A stretch of DNA of 64,000 nucleotides from Candidatus Sericytochromatia bacterium S15B-MN24 CBMW_12 (GTDB lineage: Bacteria > Cyanobacteriota > Sericytochromatia > S15B-MN24 > UBA4093). Location: NCBI GenBank assembly GCA_002083825.1, contig DAZV01000051.1, positions 1-64,000 on the forward strand. The letters run 5' to 3'. Every line of letters starts with the position of its first letter. The first letter of the stretch is position 1. This document shows, one piece after another, positions 28,437 through 35,278 of the stretch. Under the pieces are notes generated by a model, which had not been told where the DNA came from, made no database searches, and worked only from the letters and a program-made list of their open reading frames with translations. The translations under genes and the position numbers were made by a program.

Positions 28437-29952
28437 GTTTCTTTTCCTTAGGCTCTCGCTTGAGATCCTTCATCAGCTGGTCAGGATACTCGATGCGCTG
28501 GTGGTAGAGTCCCTGAACGATCTTGAGGAAGGTCTGGGCGATGATCTCGATCTCGGCGAGGGTCAAGGGCGCCTCGGCCAGCTCCCCATCGTTGAGTCGC
28601 TTGTTGATGAGGCGGCGAATGGTCTGCTCGATCTGTTCGGGAGTCGGATTCTTGAGGGTTCGGACGGTCGCCTCACAAGCGTCAGCCAGCATGACGATGG
28701 CTTCTTCCTTGGTGTTGGGACGCGGACCGGGATACTTGAAGTGGTCCTCCTCGACGTGCTCCGGACCGTCGACTTCGCAGGCCTGATGGTAGAAGTAGGC
28801 GATGCAGGACTTCCCGTGATGCGTCGAGACGAAGCGGGTGACGTCGGGGGGTAGGCTGTATTCCTTGGCGATTTCGAGCCCCTCCTTCACGTGCGCCTGG
28901 ATGACCAGGGCGCTGAGGTGAGGGGAGATCTTGTCGTGGGCGTTTTCCATGCCCATCTGGTTCTCGATGAAGAAGTAGGGGCGCTTGGTCTTGCCGATAT
29001 CATGGTAGTAGGCCCCGACGCGAACGAGCAACGGGTCCGCGCCGACGGCCTCGGCGGCCGCTTCGCCCAGGTTGCCGACCAGGATCGAGTGGTGGTAGGT
29101 ACCGGGAGCCTTCATGAGGAGGTAGCGCAGGAGAGGCTGGCTCGGGTTGGCCAGCTCCATCAGCTTGAAGGTGGTGGTGATGCCGAAGAGTCCCTCGAGG
29201 TAGGGCAGAATCCCCACGGCGAGAATCGCCGACCCGACGCCGCCGGCGATGGCCGAAAGGGCATGAGGCCCCCAGAGCATGGGGTGACCGCCCGAGATCA
29301 TCCCGATGACCGAGGTCAAGGCCGCGCCGAAGAGGCCCGCGACGAGACCTGCCCGGGCCAGATCCGCCCGCTGGCGGATGCGCGGAACCGCGAAGACAGC
29401 CGCGAGGGAAGCCCCCATCCCGACGATGACCGGGCCGAGGCCGGAGCTGCCATGGGCCACTCCGCCGAGGACCGCGATGACGGCGGTGGTCACGATGGCG
29501 ACCAGAGGATTGACGAAGACCTTGAGCAGCAAGGCCGCAGCCGGCAAGGGCATGAGGTAGGGCGACGCATGGAGGGATTCCAGCAACCAGAAGATCCCGA
29601 ACGTGGCCATGGAAACCAAGGCAATGAGGTAGATCCGGCGCGGGTCCTTGCTCACGACGGGTTCGTGAAGGCGCAGGCAGGTCGTGTAGAGGTGGATGGC
29701 CATGCCAACCAGCCCCATGACACCCAGAACCGAGATGAAATTGAAGGGGACGACGGGTTCGACGAGCCACCAGTCCGGGCGGACGCCGCCGGGCCACCAG
29801 TTGGGACGGATATCGACCAGCATGTACACGATGGCCAATCCGGTGAAGCTGGGAGCCAGCCACTGGTGGGTGTTGAGGTCCCCCCACCAGCGGGTGAACC
29901 AGGCGGGCGCCGCGGGAAACGCCTTGAGTCTAGCGATGATCCGGTTTGCCAA
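28417..29952 (-). CDS. pgpH: PgpH-like 7TM HD-domain phosphodiesterase, shortened (c-di-AMP)
   Basis: A 511-residue protein with about seven membrane helices followed by an HD domain: Y-H-H-S-I-L-V-G-N-L-G-E-A-A-A then AYYHDIGKTKRPYFFIENQ, very close to PgpH, which hydrolyses c-di-AMP. Usual PgpH proteins (700-900 residues) carry a large extracellular 7TMR-HDED domain first; here it is missing. The proposed TTG start at 29952 lies inside phoH behind GAGGAA and overlaps it by 23 bp; no upstream sequence could encode the missing domain because phoH occupies it. Confidence 0.85.
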   Translation of the reverse strand: MANRIIARLKAFPAAPAWFTRWWGDLNTHQWLAPSFTGLAIVYMLVDIRPNWWPGGVRPDWWLVEPVVPFNFISVLGVMGLVGMAIHLYTTCLRLHEPVVSKDPRRIYLIALVSMATFGIFWLLESLHASPYLMPLPAAALLLKVFVNPLVAIVTTAVIAVLGGVAHGSSGLGPVIVGMGASLAAVFAVPRIRQRADLARAGLVAGLFGAALTSVIGMISGGHPMLWGPHALSAIAGGVGSAILAVGILPYLEGLFGITTTFKLMELANPSQPLLRYLLMKAPGTYHHSILVGNLGEAAAEAVGADPLLVRVGAYYHDIGKTKRPYFFIENQMGMENAHDKISPHLSALVIQAHVKEGLEIAKEYSLPPDVTRFVSTHHGKSCIAYFYHQACEVDGPEHVEEDHFKYPGPRPNTKEEAIVMLADACEATVRTLKNPTPEQIEQTIRRLINKRLNDGELAEAPLTLAEIEIIAQTFLKIVQGLYHQRIEYPDQLMKDLKREPKEKKLGSLPG

Positions 29953-30907
29953 GCTGTCGTTCCTCGTGGTCTTCGTAGGCTGCGACGATGCGCTGGACGA
30001 GGTCGTGACGGACGACGTCCTGCTTGCCGAAACGAACGAAGGCAATATCGGGGATCGTCCCCAGAAGGGTTTCGATGCCCCGAAGTCCGGAATTCTTTCC
30101 GCGCGGCAGGTCGACCTGGGAGGCGTCGCCGGTGACGACCACTCTCGAGCCGATGCCGATGCGAGTCAGGAACATCTTCATCTGCTCGGGGGTGGTGTTC
30201 TGGGCTTCGTCGAGAATGATGAAGGAGTCGTTGAGGGTTCGACCGCGCATGTAGGCGAGGGGGGCTATTTCGACGGAGCCGCGCTCGACGAGCTTGCCGA
30301 AGCGTTCGGCGTCGAGCATCTCGTGGAGGGCATCGTAGAGAGGCCGGAAGTAGGGGTCGACCTTGGCCTGCAAGTCACCGGGCAGGAAGCCGAGACTTTC
30401 GCCGGCTTCGATGGCGGGGCGGGTGAGGATGATGCGGCTGACGCGTTTTTCGCGCATGGCGTTGACGGCCATGGCGACGGCGAGGAAGGTTTTGCCGGTC
30501 CCCGCGGGACCGAGACCGAAGGTGAGGGTGTGTTCGGCGATCGCCCTGACGTACTCCCGCTGGGTGAGCGTCTTGGCGCGAACGGGCTTGCCCCGGGGGG
30601 TGGTGAGAAGGGTTTCCGCATAGAGGGCTCCGAGGGGGGCCTCGGGTTCGTTGCGAAGCTTGCGCAAGGCGTATTGAAGATCGGCGGTTCCGACGACGGT
30701 CGTCTCGCTCCAGGCATCGAGTTCCTCGAAGAGACGGCGGCCGATCTGGAGGGCTGCGGCGTCGCCGGCGAGTTCGATGGCTTCGCCCCTCATGGTGGCT
30801 TCGAGGCCCAGCTCCTGCTCGATGAGGCGGAGATTTTCCTCGTTGACACCCGCCAGGCTGTAGAGGCGCTGAGGGTTGCTGATCGGGATGGAGAGCGTTT
30901 GAGTCAT
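29930..30907 (-). CDS. phoH: PhoH family ATPase
   Basis: A 325-residue PhoH-like ATPase with Walker A GPAGTGKTFLA, Walker B FIILDEAQN and GTGRSRVVVTGD-type sensor residues (V-V-V-T-G-D-A-S-Q-V-D-L). PhoH proteins are associated with RNA metabolism and phosphate starvation. The frame extends 48 codons upstream through the repeat region, but AAGGA before the ATG at 30907 marks the start. It leads the phoH-pgpH-ybeY-dgkA group. Confidence 0.93.
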   Translation of the reverse strand: MTQTLSIPISNPQRLYSLAGVNEENLRLIEQELGLEATMRGEAIELAGDAAALQIGRRLFEELDAWSETTVVGTADLQYALRKLRNEPEAPLGALYAETLLTTPRGKPVRAKTLTQREYVRAIAEHTLTFGLGPAGTGKTFLAVAMAVNAMREKRVSRIILTRPAIEAGESLGFLPGDLQAKVDPYFRPLYDALHEMLDAERFGKLVERGSVEIAPLAYMRGRTLNDSFIILDEAQNTTPEQMKMFLTRIGIGSRVVVTGDASQVDLPRGKNSGLRGIETLLGTIPDIAFVRFGKQDVVRHDLVQRIVAAYEDHEERQLGKPDHR

Positions 30908-30997
30908 GCGGTCCTTCAAGCGGTCCTTCCAGAGTTTCGGCGGGGCGCCACCGGGGCCGATCGCGTTAGGCATCCCATCATACCGCGAAGCGAAGCG

Positions 30998-31033
30998 AAA
31001 GGACAGAGCCTGGCTAACCATGCTCTGTCCTTT
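30998..31033. terminator. Large hairpin between rpsU and phoH
   Basis: AAAGGACAGAGC (30998-31009) and its exact complement GCTCTGTCCTTT (31022-31033) flank a 12-base loop. It lies downstream of rpsU on the minus strand and may end or attenuate that transcript before phoH. Confidence 0.6.
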
Positions 31034-31040
31034 CATTGGT

Positions 31041-31105
31041 GTTAAGCGCATCTGCGCGGGTGTTTAGCGCATCTGCGCGGGTCTTAGACGCATCTGCGCC
31101 GCGGT
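31041..31105. repeat. Three tandem 21-bp palindrome-bearing repeats
   Basis: Units at 31041-31061, 31062-31082 and about 31083-31105 share AGCGCATCTGCGCGGGT with small changes; each contains the inverted repeat GCGCA-TC-TGCGC. The array lies between the rpsU stop and the hairpin at 30998-31033. Confidence 0.9.
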
Positions 31106-31124
31106 CGACGGTTGTTGCCGAAGA

Positions 31125-31298
31125 CTAGGTGCGGCGCTTACGGGCGGCTTCAGACTTACGCTTCCGGCGAACGCTCGGCTTCTCGTAGCGCTCACGGCGC
31201 TTGATCTCAGAAAGAATGCCGGCCTTCTGGATCTTCTTTTTGAAGCGCTTGAGGGCGCTTTCAACCGACTCGTTTTCTGCGAGGCGAATTTCTGCCAA
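31125..31298 (-). CDS. rpsU: 30S ribosomal protein S21
   Basis: A 57-residue basic S21 with [16 protein letters not shown] at the N-terminus and an Arg/Lys-rich tail. The start is TTG at 31298, nine bases after GGAG; this gives the family N-terminus exactly, while the longer frame adds 11 unrelated residues. It has its own promoter (31346-31374). Confidence 0.95.
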   Translation of the reverse strand: MAEIRLAENESVESALKRFKKKIQKAGILSEIKRRERYEKPSVRRKRKSEAARKRRT

Positions 31299-31345
31299 CG
31301 GTATCACTCCCCTCGTGGCAAATTCTGGCAAGGCCAGGGACCGTC

Positions 31346-31374
31346 ATTATACCTGAGGACCGCCTGAAACGCAA
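31346..31374 (-). promoter_or_regulatory. Promoter of rpsU
   Basis: On the minus strand TTGCGT (31374-31369), a 17-bp spacer and TATAAT (31351-31346) precede rpsU by about 50 bp. It lets rpsU-phoH be expressed apart from the sigma-factor operon upstream. Confidence 0.7.
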
Positions 31375-31390
31375 TCTGATCCGGCGAAAG

Positions 31391-31726
31391 CTAGCCCGGT
31401 GGCCAGCCCAGCGACCGTCCGCCCAGCACGTGCCAGTGCAGGTGGAAGACGCTCTGCTGGGCATCTGGACCGCAGTTGGTCACCACCCGGTATCCCGTTT
31501 CGGCGATTCCCTCTTGCTCCGCCACCCGCTGAATGGCCTCCATCTGACGGGCGCAGTCCTCCCCGCCGAGATCCGCAATCGAAGGAACGTGCTTGCGCGG
31601 GATCACCAGAACATGCACCGGAGCCTGAGGATCCAGGTCCCGAAACGCCACGGAGAACGCATCCTGATACACGATTGCCGCCGGAATCTCGCCGCCGGCG
31701 ATGCGACAAAAGAGACAAGTCGTCAT
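31391..31726 (-). CDS. HIT family nucleotide-binding protein
   Basis: A 111-residue histidine-triad protein (Hint branch) with the catalytic H-L-H-W-H-V-L-G-G-R at the C-terminus and C-L-F-C near the N-terminus. Hint proteins hydrolyse adenosine phosphoramidates. It lies 5 bp after the small secreted-protein gene in a minus-strand operon. Confidence 0.94.
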   Translation of the reverse strand: MTTCLFCRIAGGEIPAAIVYQDAFSVAFRDLDPQAPVHVLVIPRKHVPSIADLGGEDCARQMEAIQRVAEQEGIAETGYRVVTNCGPDAQQSVFHLHWHVLGGRSLGWPPG

Positions 31727-31731
31727 CGCGG

Positions 31732-31977
31732 CTACCGTTTCGGGGAGACGCTAGGGGTGGCCGAGGGCGTGATCCGGTAGCCCCGGATCCCCCCGAACTG
31801 CGGCGCCTCGATGTGGGAAGCCCCCGCCGGGGCTCGGTCCGTCAGGCTCTTGGGCTGAACGTCCACCGTCACCCCCTTGATCCCGAGGCTTCCGGGAGGG
31901 GGACTCTTGGTGGGGGCCGCATGGGCAGGCTGGGCGGCCACGAGGCTCGCCGCAATCACGACGGCTGCTAGGGACAA
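31732..31977 (-). CDS. Small secreted protein in the sigma/anti-sigma operon
   Basis: An 81-residue protein with a clear signal peptide (about 1-20, ending AHAAP). The mature part is short, Pro/Ser-rich and without Cys. The start is TTG, six or seven bases after AGAGAGG, and the gene begins one base after the anti-sigma stop codon. No family recognised; it may be an exported product or periplasmic helper of the sigma/anti-sigma pair. Confidence 0.65.
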   Translation of the reverse strand: MSLAAVVIAASLVAAQPAHAAPTKSPPPGSLGIKGVTVDVQPKSLTDRAPAGASHIEAPQFGGIRGYRITPSATPSVSPKR

Positions 31978-31978
31978 A

Positions 31979-32692
31979 TTACACCTCTCTTATCGCGGAA
32001 TGCAGGGCAAGCCACTGGGACGAGTCCTGGCGGGGATCGACCGGCACCACGATCCGGGTGGTCCGAACCATGTGATTCTTTCGAACGGTGGCGAGAATCT
32101 CGTAGCGACCCGGCTGGCTCCCCCTCACGGTCACGGGAACCACCGTCTTGCCCCGCTTCAAGGAGCCTTCCCAGCTGACGCTCTGCGCCACGACAGGCTG
32201 GCCCTCGGCGTCGACGAACTCCAGGCCCGCGGGAAGATCGATCTGAAAAGTCACCCCCTCCACGTCCTTGTCGACGTCGAATCCGATGTTCACGGCCATC
32301 TGGGTGGCCTCGGAGACCGCGGCGGTCTGAATGGTGGGAACCGGCGTCCGCAGATTGACCACCGAGATCACGACGGCCGCCGCCACGGCGCCCACAGCCA
32401 GCGAGGGCCAGTTGAAACGGCCCTTGAGGCGCTCCAGCCAGAGCGGGCCGGCCGGAATCGGATCGGACTCCTGGGCGAGGCGCATGTGAAGCTTCCGCAT
32501 GAAGCCTTCCGGCAACTCGGGCGCCTTGCGGTCCTTCAGGAGGGCGAAGATCTCGGCGAGTTCCTCGGAGGCCTGGCGGCAATCGGCGCAACCCGAGACA
32601 TGCCGGGAAATCGCGGATCGATCCAGCCCGTCCTCGCGCGGATCGAGGTAGGCGGTGAGCTGAGATTGTACGTCTGAGCAGGTCATGGCCAT
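31979..32692 (-). CDS. Zinc-finger anti-sigma factor
   Basis: A 237-residue anti-sigma factor. The N-terminus has the zf-HC2/ZAS motif H-V-S-G-C-A-D-C (His x3 Cys x2 Cys), which clamps the ECF sigma factor; one transmembrane helix (about 94-114) anchors it, and a beta-rich external domain of about 120 residues follows. It lies 4 bp after the sigma gene, the usual arrangement. Confidence 0.92.
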   Translation of the reverse strand: MAMTCSDVQSQLTAYLDPREDGLDRSAISRHVSGCADCRQASEELAEIFALLKDRKAPELPEGFMRKLHMRLAQESDPIPAGPLWLERLKGRFNWPSLAVGAVAAAVVISVVNLRTPVPTIQTAAVSEATQMAVNIGFDVDKDVEGVTFQIDLPAGLEFVDAEGQPVVAQSVSWEGSLKRGKTVVPVTVRGSQPGRYEILATVRKNHMVRTTRIVVPVDPRQDSSQWLALHSAIREV

Positions 32693-32696
32693 CCCC

Positions 32697-33275
32697 CTAA
32701 ATCATCTCGCCGGAAAGGTAACCGGAAAGCCTGTGCCGCATGGCGAAAAGTTTGGTCTTGAGGGACTCGCGCGCCCGGTTGAGTCGGGACTTCACGGTTC
32801 CGATGTTGAGATCGAGGATGCCCGCGATTTCCTCGTAGGAGTAGCCTTCGATGTCGTACATGACCAGGGGATCGCGCAGCTTGATCGAAAGACCGTCGAG
32901 CGCTTCTCCCATCAGCTTTTGTAGCTCCGAGGTCTCCACCGCGCGTTCGAGGGTATGAACCGGGGTTTCCGGCAGGACGTCCACCGGGTCCTCGTGCTTC
33001 CTGACCGCGCGCTTCAGCTCGTCGAGCGCGGTGTTGCGGATGATCCGCGCCATCCAGGTGAAGACTTCCGCGTCCCCCCGGAAGGAACCGATGGCCCGGT
33101 AGGCCTTGATCATCGCGTCCTGGGTCACGTCCGCGGCATCCTCCGCGTTGCCCATCACCTGATAGGCCAGGCCGTAGAAGCGGTTCATGTAGGGGCCGAT
33201 GAGGCGCTCGAAGGCGGCCTTGTCCCCAGCTTGGGCCCGCCGAAGCAACTCGAGCTGCTCAGGTGAGTTCGCCAA
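32697..33275 (-). CDS. ECF-type RNA polymerase sigma factor
   Basis: A 192-residue RpoE/SigW-like sigma factor. Region 2 includes D-A-A-D-V-T-Q-D-A-M-I-K-A-Y and F-T-W-M-A-R-I-I-R-N; region 4 has the helix-turn-helix G-Y-S-Y-E-E-I-A-G-I-L-D-L-N-I-G-T-V-K-S. The frame extends upstream, but the TTG at 33275 behind AAGGA is the best start since the promoter lies in the extra part. It is controlled by the anti-sigma factor encoded next. Confidence 0.93.
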   Translation of the reverse strand: MANSPEQLELLRRAQAGDKAAFERLIGPYMNRFYGLAYQVMGNAEDAADVTQDAMIKAYRAIGSFRGDAEVFTWMARIIRNTALDELKRAVRKHEDPVDVLPETPVHTLERAVETSELQKLMGEALDGLSIKLRDPLVMYDIEGYSYEEIAGILDLNIGTVKSRLNRARESLKTKLFAMRHRLSGYLSGEMI

Positions 33276-33338
33276 TCGAGATCCTTTCGTCTGGGGGACA
33301 GCCCTCGGAAGGGGAGGGGTCCCTACGGAAACAGACGA

Positions 33339-33367
33339 ATTATACCCGAAGGGGATCCCGCTCTCAA
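33339..33367 (-). promoter_or_regulatory. Promoter of the ECF sigma operon
   Basis: On the minus strand TTGAGA (33367-33362), a 17-bp spacer and TATAAT (33344-33339) lie about 65 bp before the sigma start. This is a housekeeping-type promoter; no obvious ECF-type (AAC...) self-promoter was seen. Confidence 0.82.
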
Positions 33368-33523
33368 GGACCGCGACCGCAACGCCGGCTCCGGCCCGCT
33401 TCAGTTCTGCCATGCGCTTGATCCTCTCCTACGCTTCCCGTGCTCGGCTTGGGCCAGACGCGGCCGGCTCTCATGAGGCTAGACGAGCCTTCCCCAGAAA
33501 AAGTTCGGTCCGCGGCAGGACTT

Positions 33524-33531
33524 GGTATAAT
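33524..33531 (+). promoter_or_regulatory. Extended -10 promoter of ybaB-recR
   Basis: TGG followed by TATAAT (33526-33531) is an extended -10 box about 35 bp before ybaB; the -35 region is weak. Confidence 0.65.
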
Positions 33532-33565
33532 GGGGAGATTCCCCCCCACTTGAAAGGAGTTTCCA

Positions 33566-33907
33566 ATGCGTCCAGGCGGGTTCGGCGGCGGTGGCATGGA
33601 TATGGCCAAGATGATGAAACAAGCCCAGAAGATGCAAGAGGCCCTCATGCAGGCCCAGGAGGACCTGGGAAGCAAAACGGTCGAGGGCACGGCCGGCGGC
33701 GGAGCCGTCTCGGTGACGGCCAACGGCCACAAGGAGATCACGGCCATCCGGATCAAGCCCGAAGCGGTCGATCCCGAGGACGTGGAGACGCTCGAGGACC
33801 TGGTCCTCGCTGCCGTCAAGGACGCGCAGGCCAAGGCCGCGGGCCTGGCCGAATCCTCCATGGGTTCCATCACCGGCGGGATGAACCTGCCCGGACTGGG
33901 ATTCTAG
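33566..33907 (+). CDS. ybaB: YbaB/EbfC nucleoid-associated protein
   Basis: A 113-residue dimeric DNA-binding protein of the YbaB family, nearly always next to recR. It has the [12 protein letters not shown] helix and G-T-A-G-G-G-A-V core. The Gly-rich N-terminal ten residues are an extra. AAGGAG precedes the ATG; recR follows after 18 bp. Confidence 0.93.
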   Translation: MRPGGFGGGGMDMAKMMKQAQKMQEALMQAQEDLGSKTVEGTAGGGAVSVTANGHKEITAIRIKPEAVDPEDVETLEDLVLAAVKDAQAKAAGLAESSMGSITGGMNLPGLGF

Positions 33908-33925
33908 TCCCTAGAAAGCGTCTTC

Positions 33926-34522
33926 GTGCTTTACTCCAAACCCCTCGCACAGCTCATCGAAGAGCTGCAAAAGCTTCCCGGCATCGGACCCAAGAGCGCT
34001 CAGCGCCTGGCCTATCACCTCATCAAGCAACCTGCTCCGGAGGTCGCCAAGCTAGCCAAAGCGCTCACCGACGCCAAGGAAAAAATCCGGTTCTGCTCGC
34101 GCTGCTCCAACCTGACCGCTCTGGATCCCTGCGAACTCTGCGCCAACCCGGCGCGGGACCCCGCCGTGATCTGCGTCGTCTCGGAACCCAAGGATCTGGT
34201 CGCCGTGGAGCGCACCCGGGAGTACCGGGGCCAGTACCACGTCCTGCAGGGACTCATTTCTCCCATGGACGGCATCGGTCCCGAACAGCTCAAGGTCAAG
34301 GAGCTTCTCGCGCGCTTGCCGGGAGAGACGGTCAAGGAAGTCATCCTGGCCATACCCCCTTCGATCGAAGGTGAGGCGACCAGCCTATACCTCGGTCGGC
34401 TCATCAAGCCGCTGGGCGTCCGGGTGACGCGCATCGCCTTCGGGCTACCGGTGGGGGGCGACCTCGAGTACGCCGACGAGATGACCCTGGTCAAGGCCCT
34501 GGAGGGCCGCCGGGAAATCTAG
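33926..34522 (+). CDS. recR: Recombination protein RecR
   Basis: A 198-residue RecR, partner of RecO/RecF in loading RecA at gaps. It has the helix-hairpin-helix [11 protein letters not shown], the zinc finger C-S-R-C ... C-E-L-C (residues about 57-75) and the Toprim segment (V-V-S-E-P-K-D-L). It starts with GTG; its partner recO is in this window too. Confidence 0.96.
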   Translation: MLYSKPLAQLIEELQKLPGIGPKSAQRLAYHLIKQPAPEVAKLAKALTDAKEKIRFCSRCSNLTALDPCELCANPARDPAVICVVSEPKDLVAVERTREYRGQYHVLQGLISPMDGIGPEQLKVKELLARLPGETVKEVILAIPPSIEGEATSLYLGRLIKPLGVRVTRIAFGLPVGGDLEYADEMTLVKALEGRREI

Positions 34523-34530
34523 GCCAAAAA

Positions 34531-34570
34531 CCCCGAGAGCGCCCGGAATCGGGCGCTCTCGGGGTTTTTT
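34531..34570 (+). terminator. Strong terminator after recR
   Basis: A perfect 15-bp stem (34531-34545 with 34550-34564, loop GAAT) followed by six T residues. The A-run before it lets it also end the convergent zinc-ribbon gene. Confidence 0.97.
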
Positions 34571-34575
34571 CGGGT

Positions 34576-34752
34576 TCAGCCTCCGAAGTACTCCTCGACC
34601 TTGAAGTCGCAGGTGTCGCAACGGATCTTCGTGTAATTGGCGTCGAACTGGAGGGTCAGGCTCGGCTTGCCGCAGTCGGGGCAAACCTTGCTCCCGGTGG
34701 CCAGGATTCGCTGGCTGAGTTGCTCGAGTTCTTTTTCAGTACGGGTCTTCAT
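34576..34752 (-). CDS. Small zinc-ribbon protein
   Basis: A 58-residue protein with two Cys pairs, C-P-D-C and C-D-T-C, spaced as in a zinc ribbon. It starts at the ATG behind AAGGAG at 34752. It lies 8 bp after the CoA-binding gene. Such mini zinc ribbons often bind nucleic acid, but no partner is evident. Confidence 0.78.
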   Translation of the reverse strand: MKTRTEKELEQLSQRILATGSKVCPDCGKPSLTLQFDANYTKIRCDTCDFKVEEYFGG

Positions 34753-34760
34753 GCGTCTCC

Positions 34761-35168
34761 TTACCAGTGCTTCGCTTCGACCATCGCGCAAGGCCCACCC
34801 CAGATGACCTGCATGCCGGACGTTTCCGCCTTGGCGACGGCCGCGTCGGACTCGGCGCCTGGCTGAAACCAGATATTGACGACGCCGCGCGCCAGGCAAT
34901 CTTCGACGACGCCAAGGCCCGCCGCGGGCGGAACGACCACGTCGACCACGGAGGGAACCTCGGGAAGATCCCGGACGGTCGCGTAGGCGGGGGTTCCGTC
35001 ATCGAGGGCCTGGATGTTGGGGTTCACCACGTAAACGGTATAGCCGGATCGCTTGAGGGAATCGAAGATGCGCCGGCCGAATTTGTGAGAGTGGTTGGAG
35101 GCTCCGACCACGGCCCAGACGCGCTGGTTGATCATGGTCGCGATCGCCTCGGGGTGGCTGGTTGGCAT
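34761..35168 (-). CDS. CoA-binding domain protein (YccU-like)
   Basis: A 135-residue Rossmann-fold protein with V-V-G-A-S-N-H-S-H-K-F-G near the N-terminus and I-W-F-Q-P-G-A-E-S later, as in the CoA_binding_2/YccU family, related to succinyl-CoA synthetase domains. No enzyme activity is established for the family. AAGGAGGA before the ATG at 35168 sets the start; 21 extra upstream codons lack support. Confidence 0.88.
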   Translation of the reverse strand: MPTSHPEAIATMINQRVWAVVGASNHSHKFGRRIFDSLKRSGYTVYVVNPNIQALDDGTPAYATVRDLPEVPSVVDVVVPPAAGLGVVEDCLARGVVNIWFQPGAESDAAVAKAETSGMQVIWGGPCAMVEAKHW

Positions 35169-35260
35169 GGAGTCCTCCTTGACGCAGCAGCATTCCTGCC
35201 TCATCCTACCGCAATCCCTTCCTTGGCTCAAGACGAATCCCAGCGCATCGCCGCCAATTT

Positions 35261-35269
35261 TGCTATGAT
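35261..35269 (+). promoter_or_regulatory. Extended -10 box of the TPR gene, possibly giving a leaderless mRNA
   Basis: TGC followed by TATGAT (35264-35269) lies so close to the ATG at 35279 that transcription would begin within about three bases of the start codon. Confidence 0.5.
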
Positions 35270-35278
35270 TGAAGAGCT

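Noticed and set aside
31041..31105. CRISPR-like repeat array
   Set aside because: Three contiguous 21-bp units without spacers; better described as tandem palindromic repeats.
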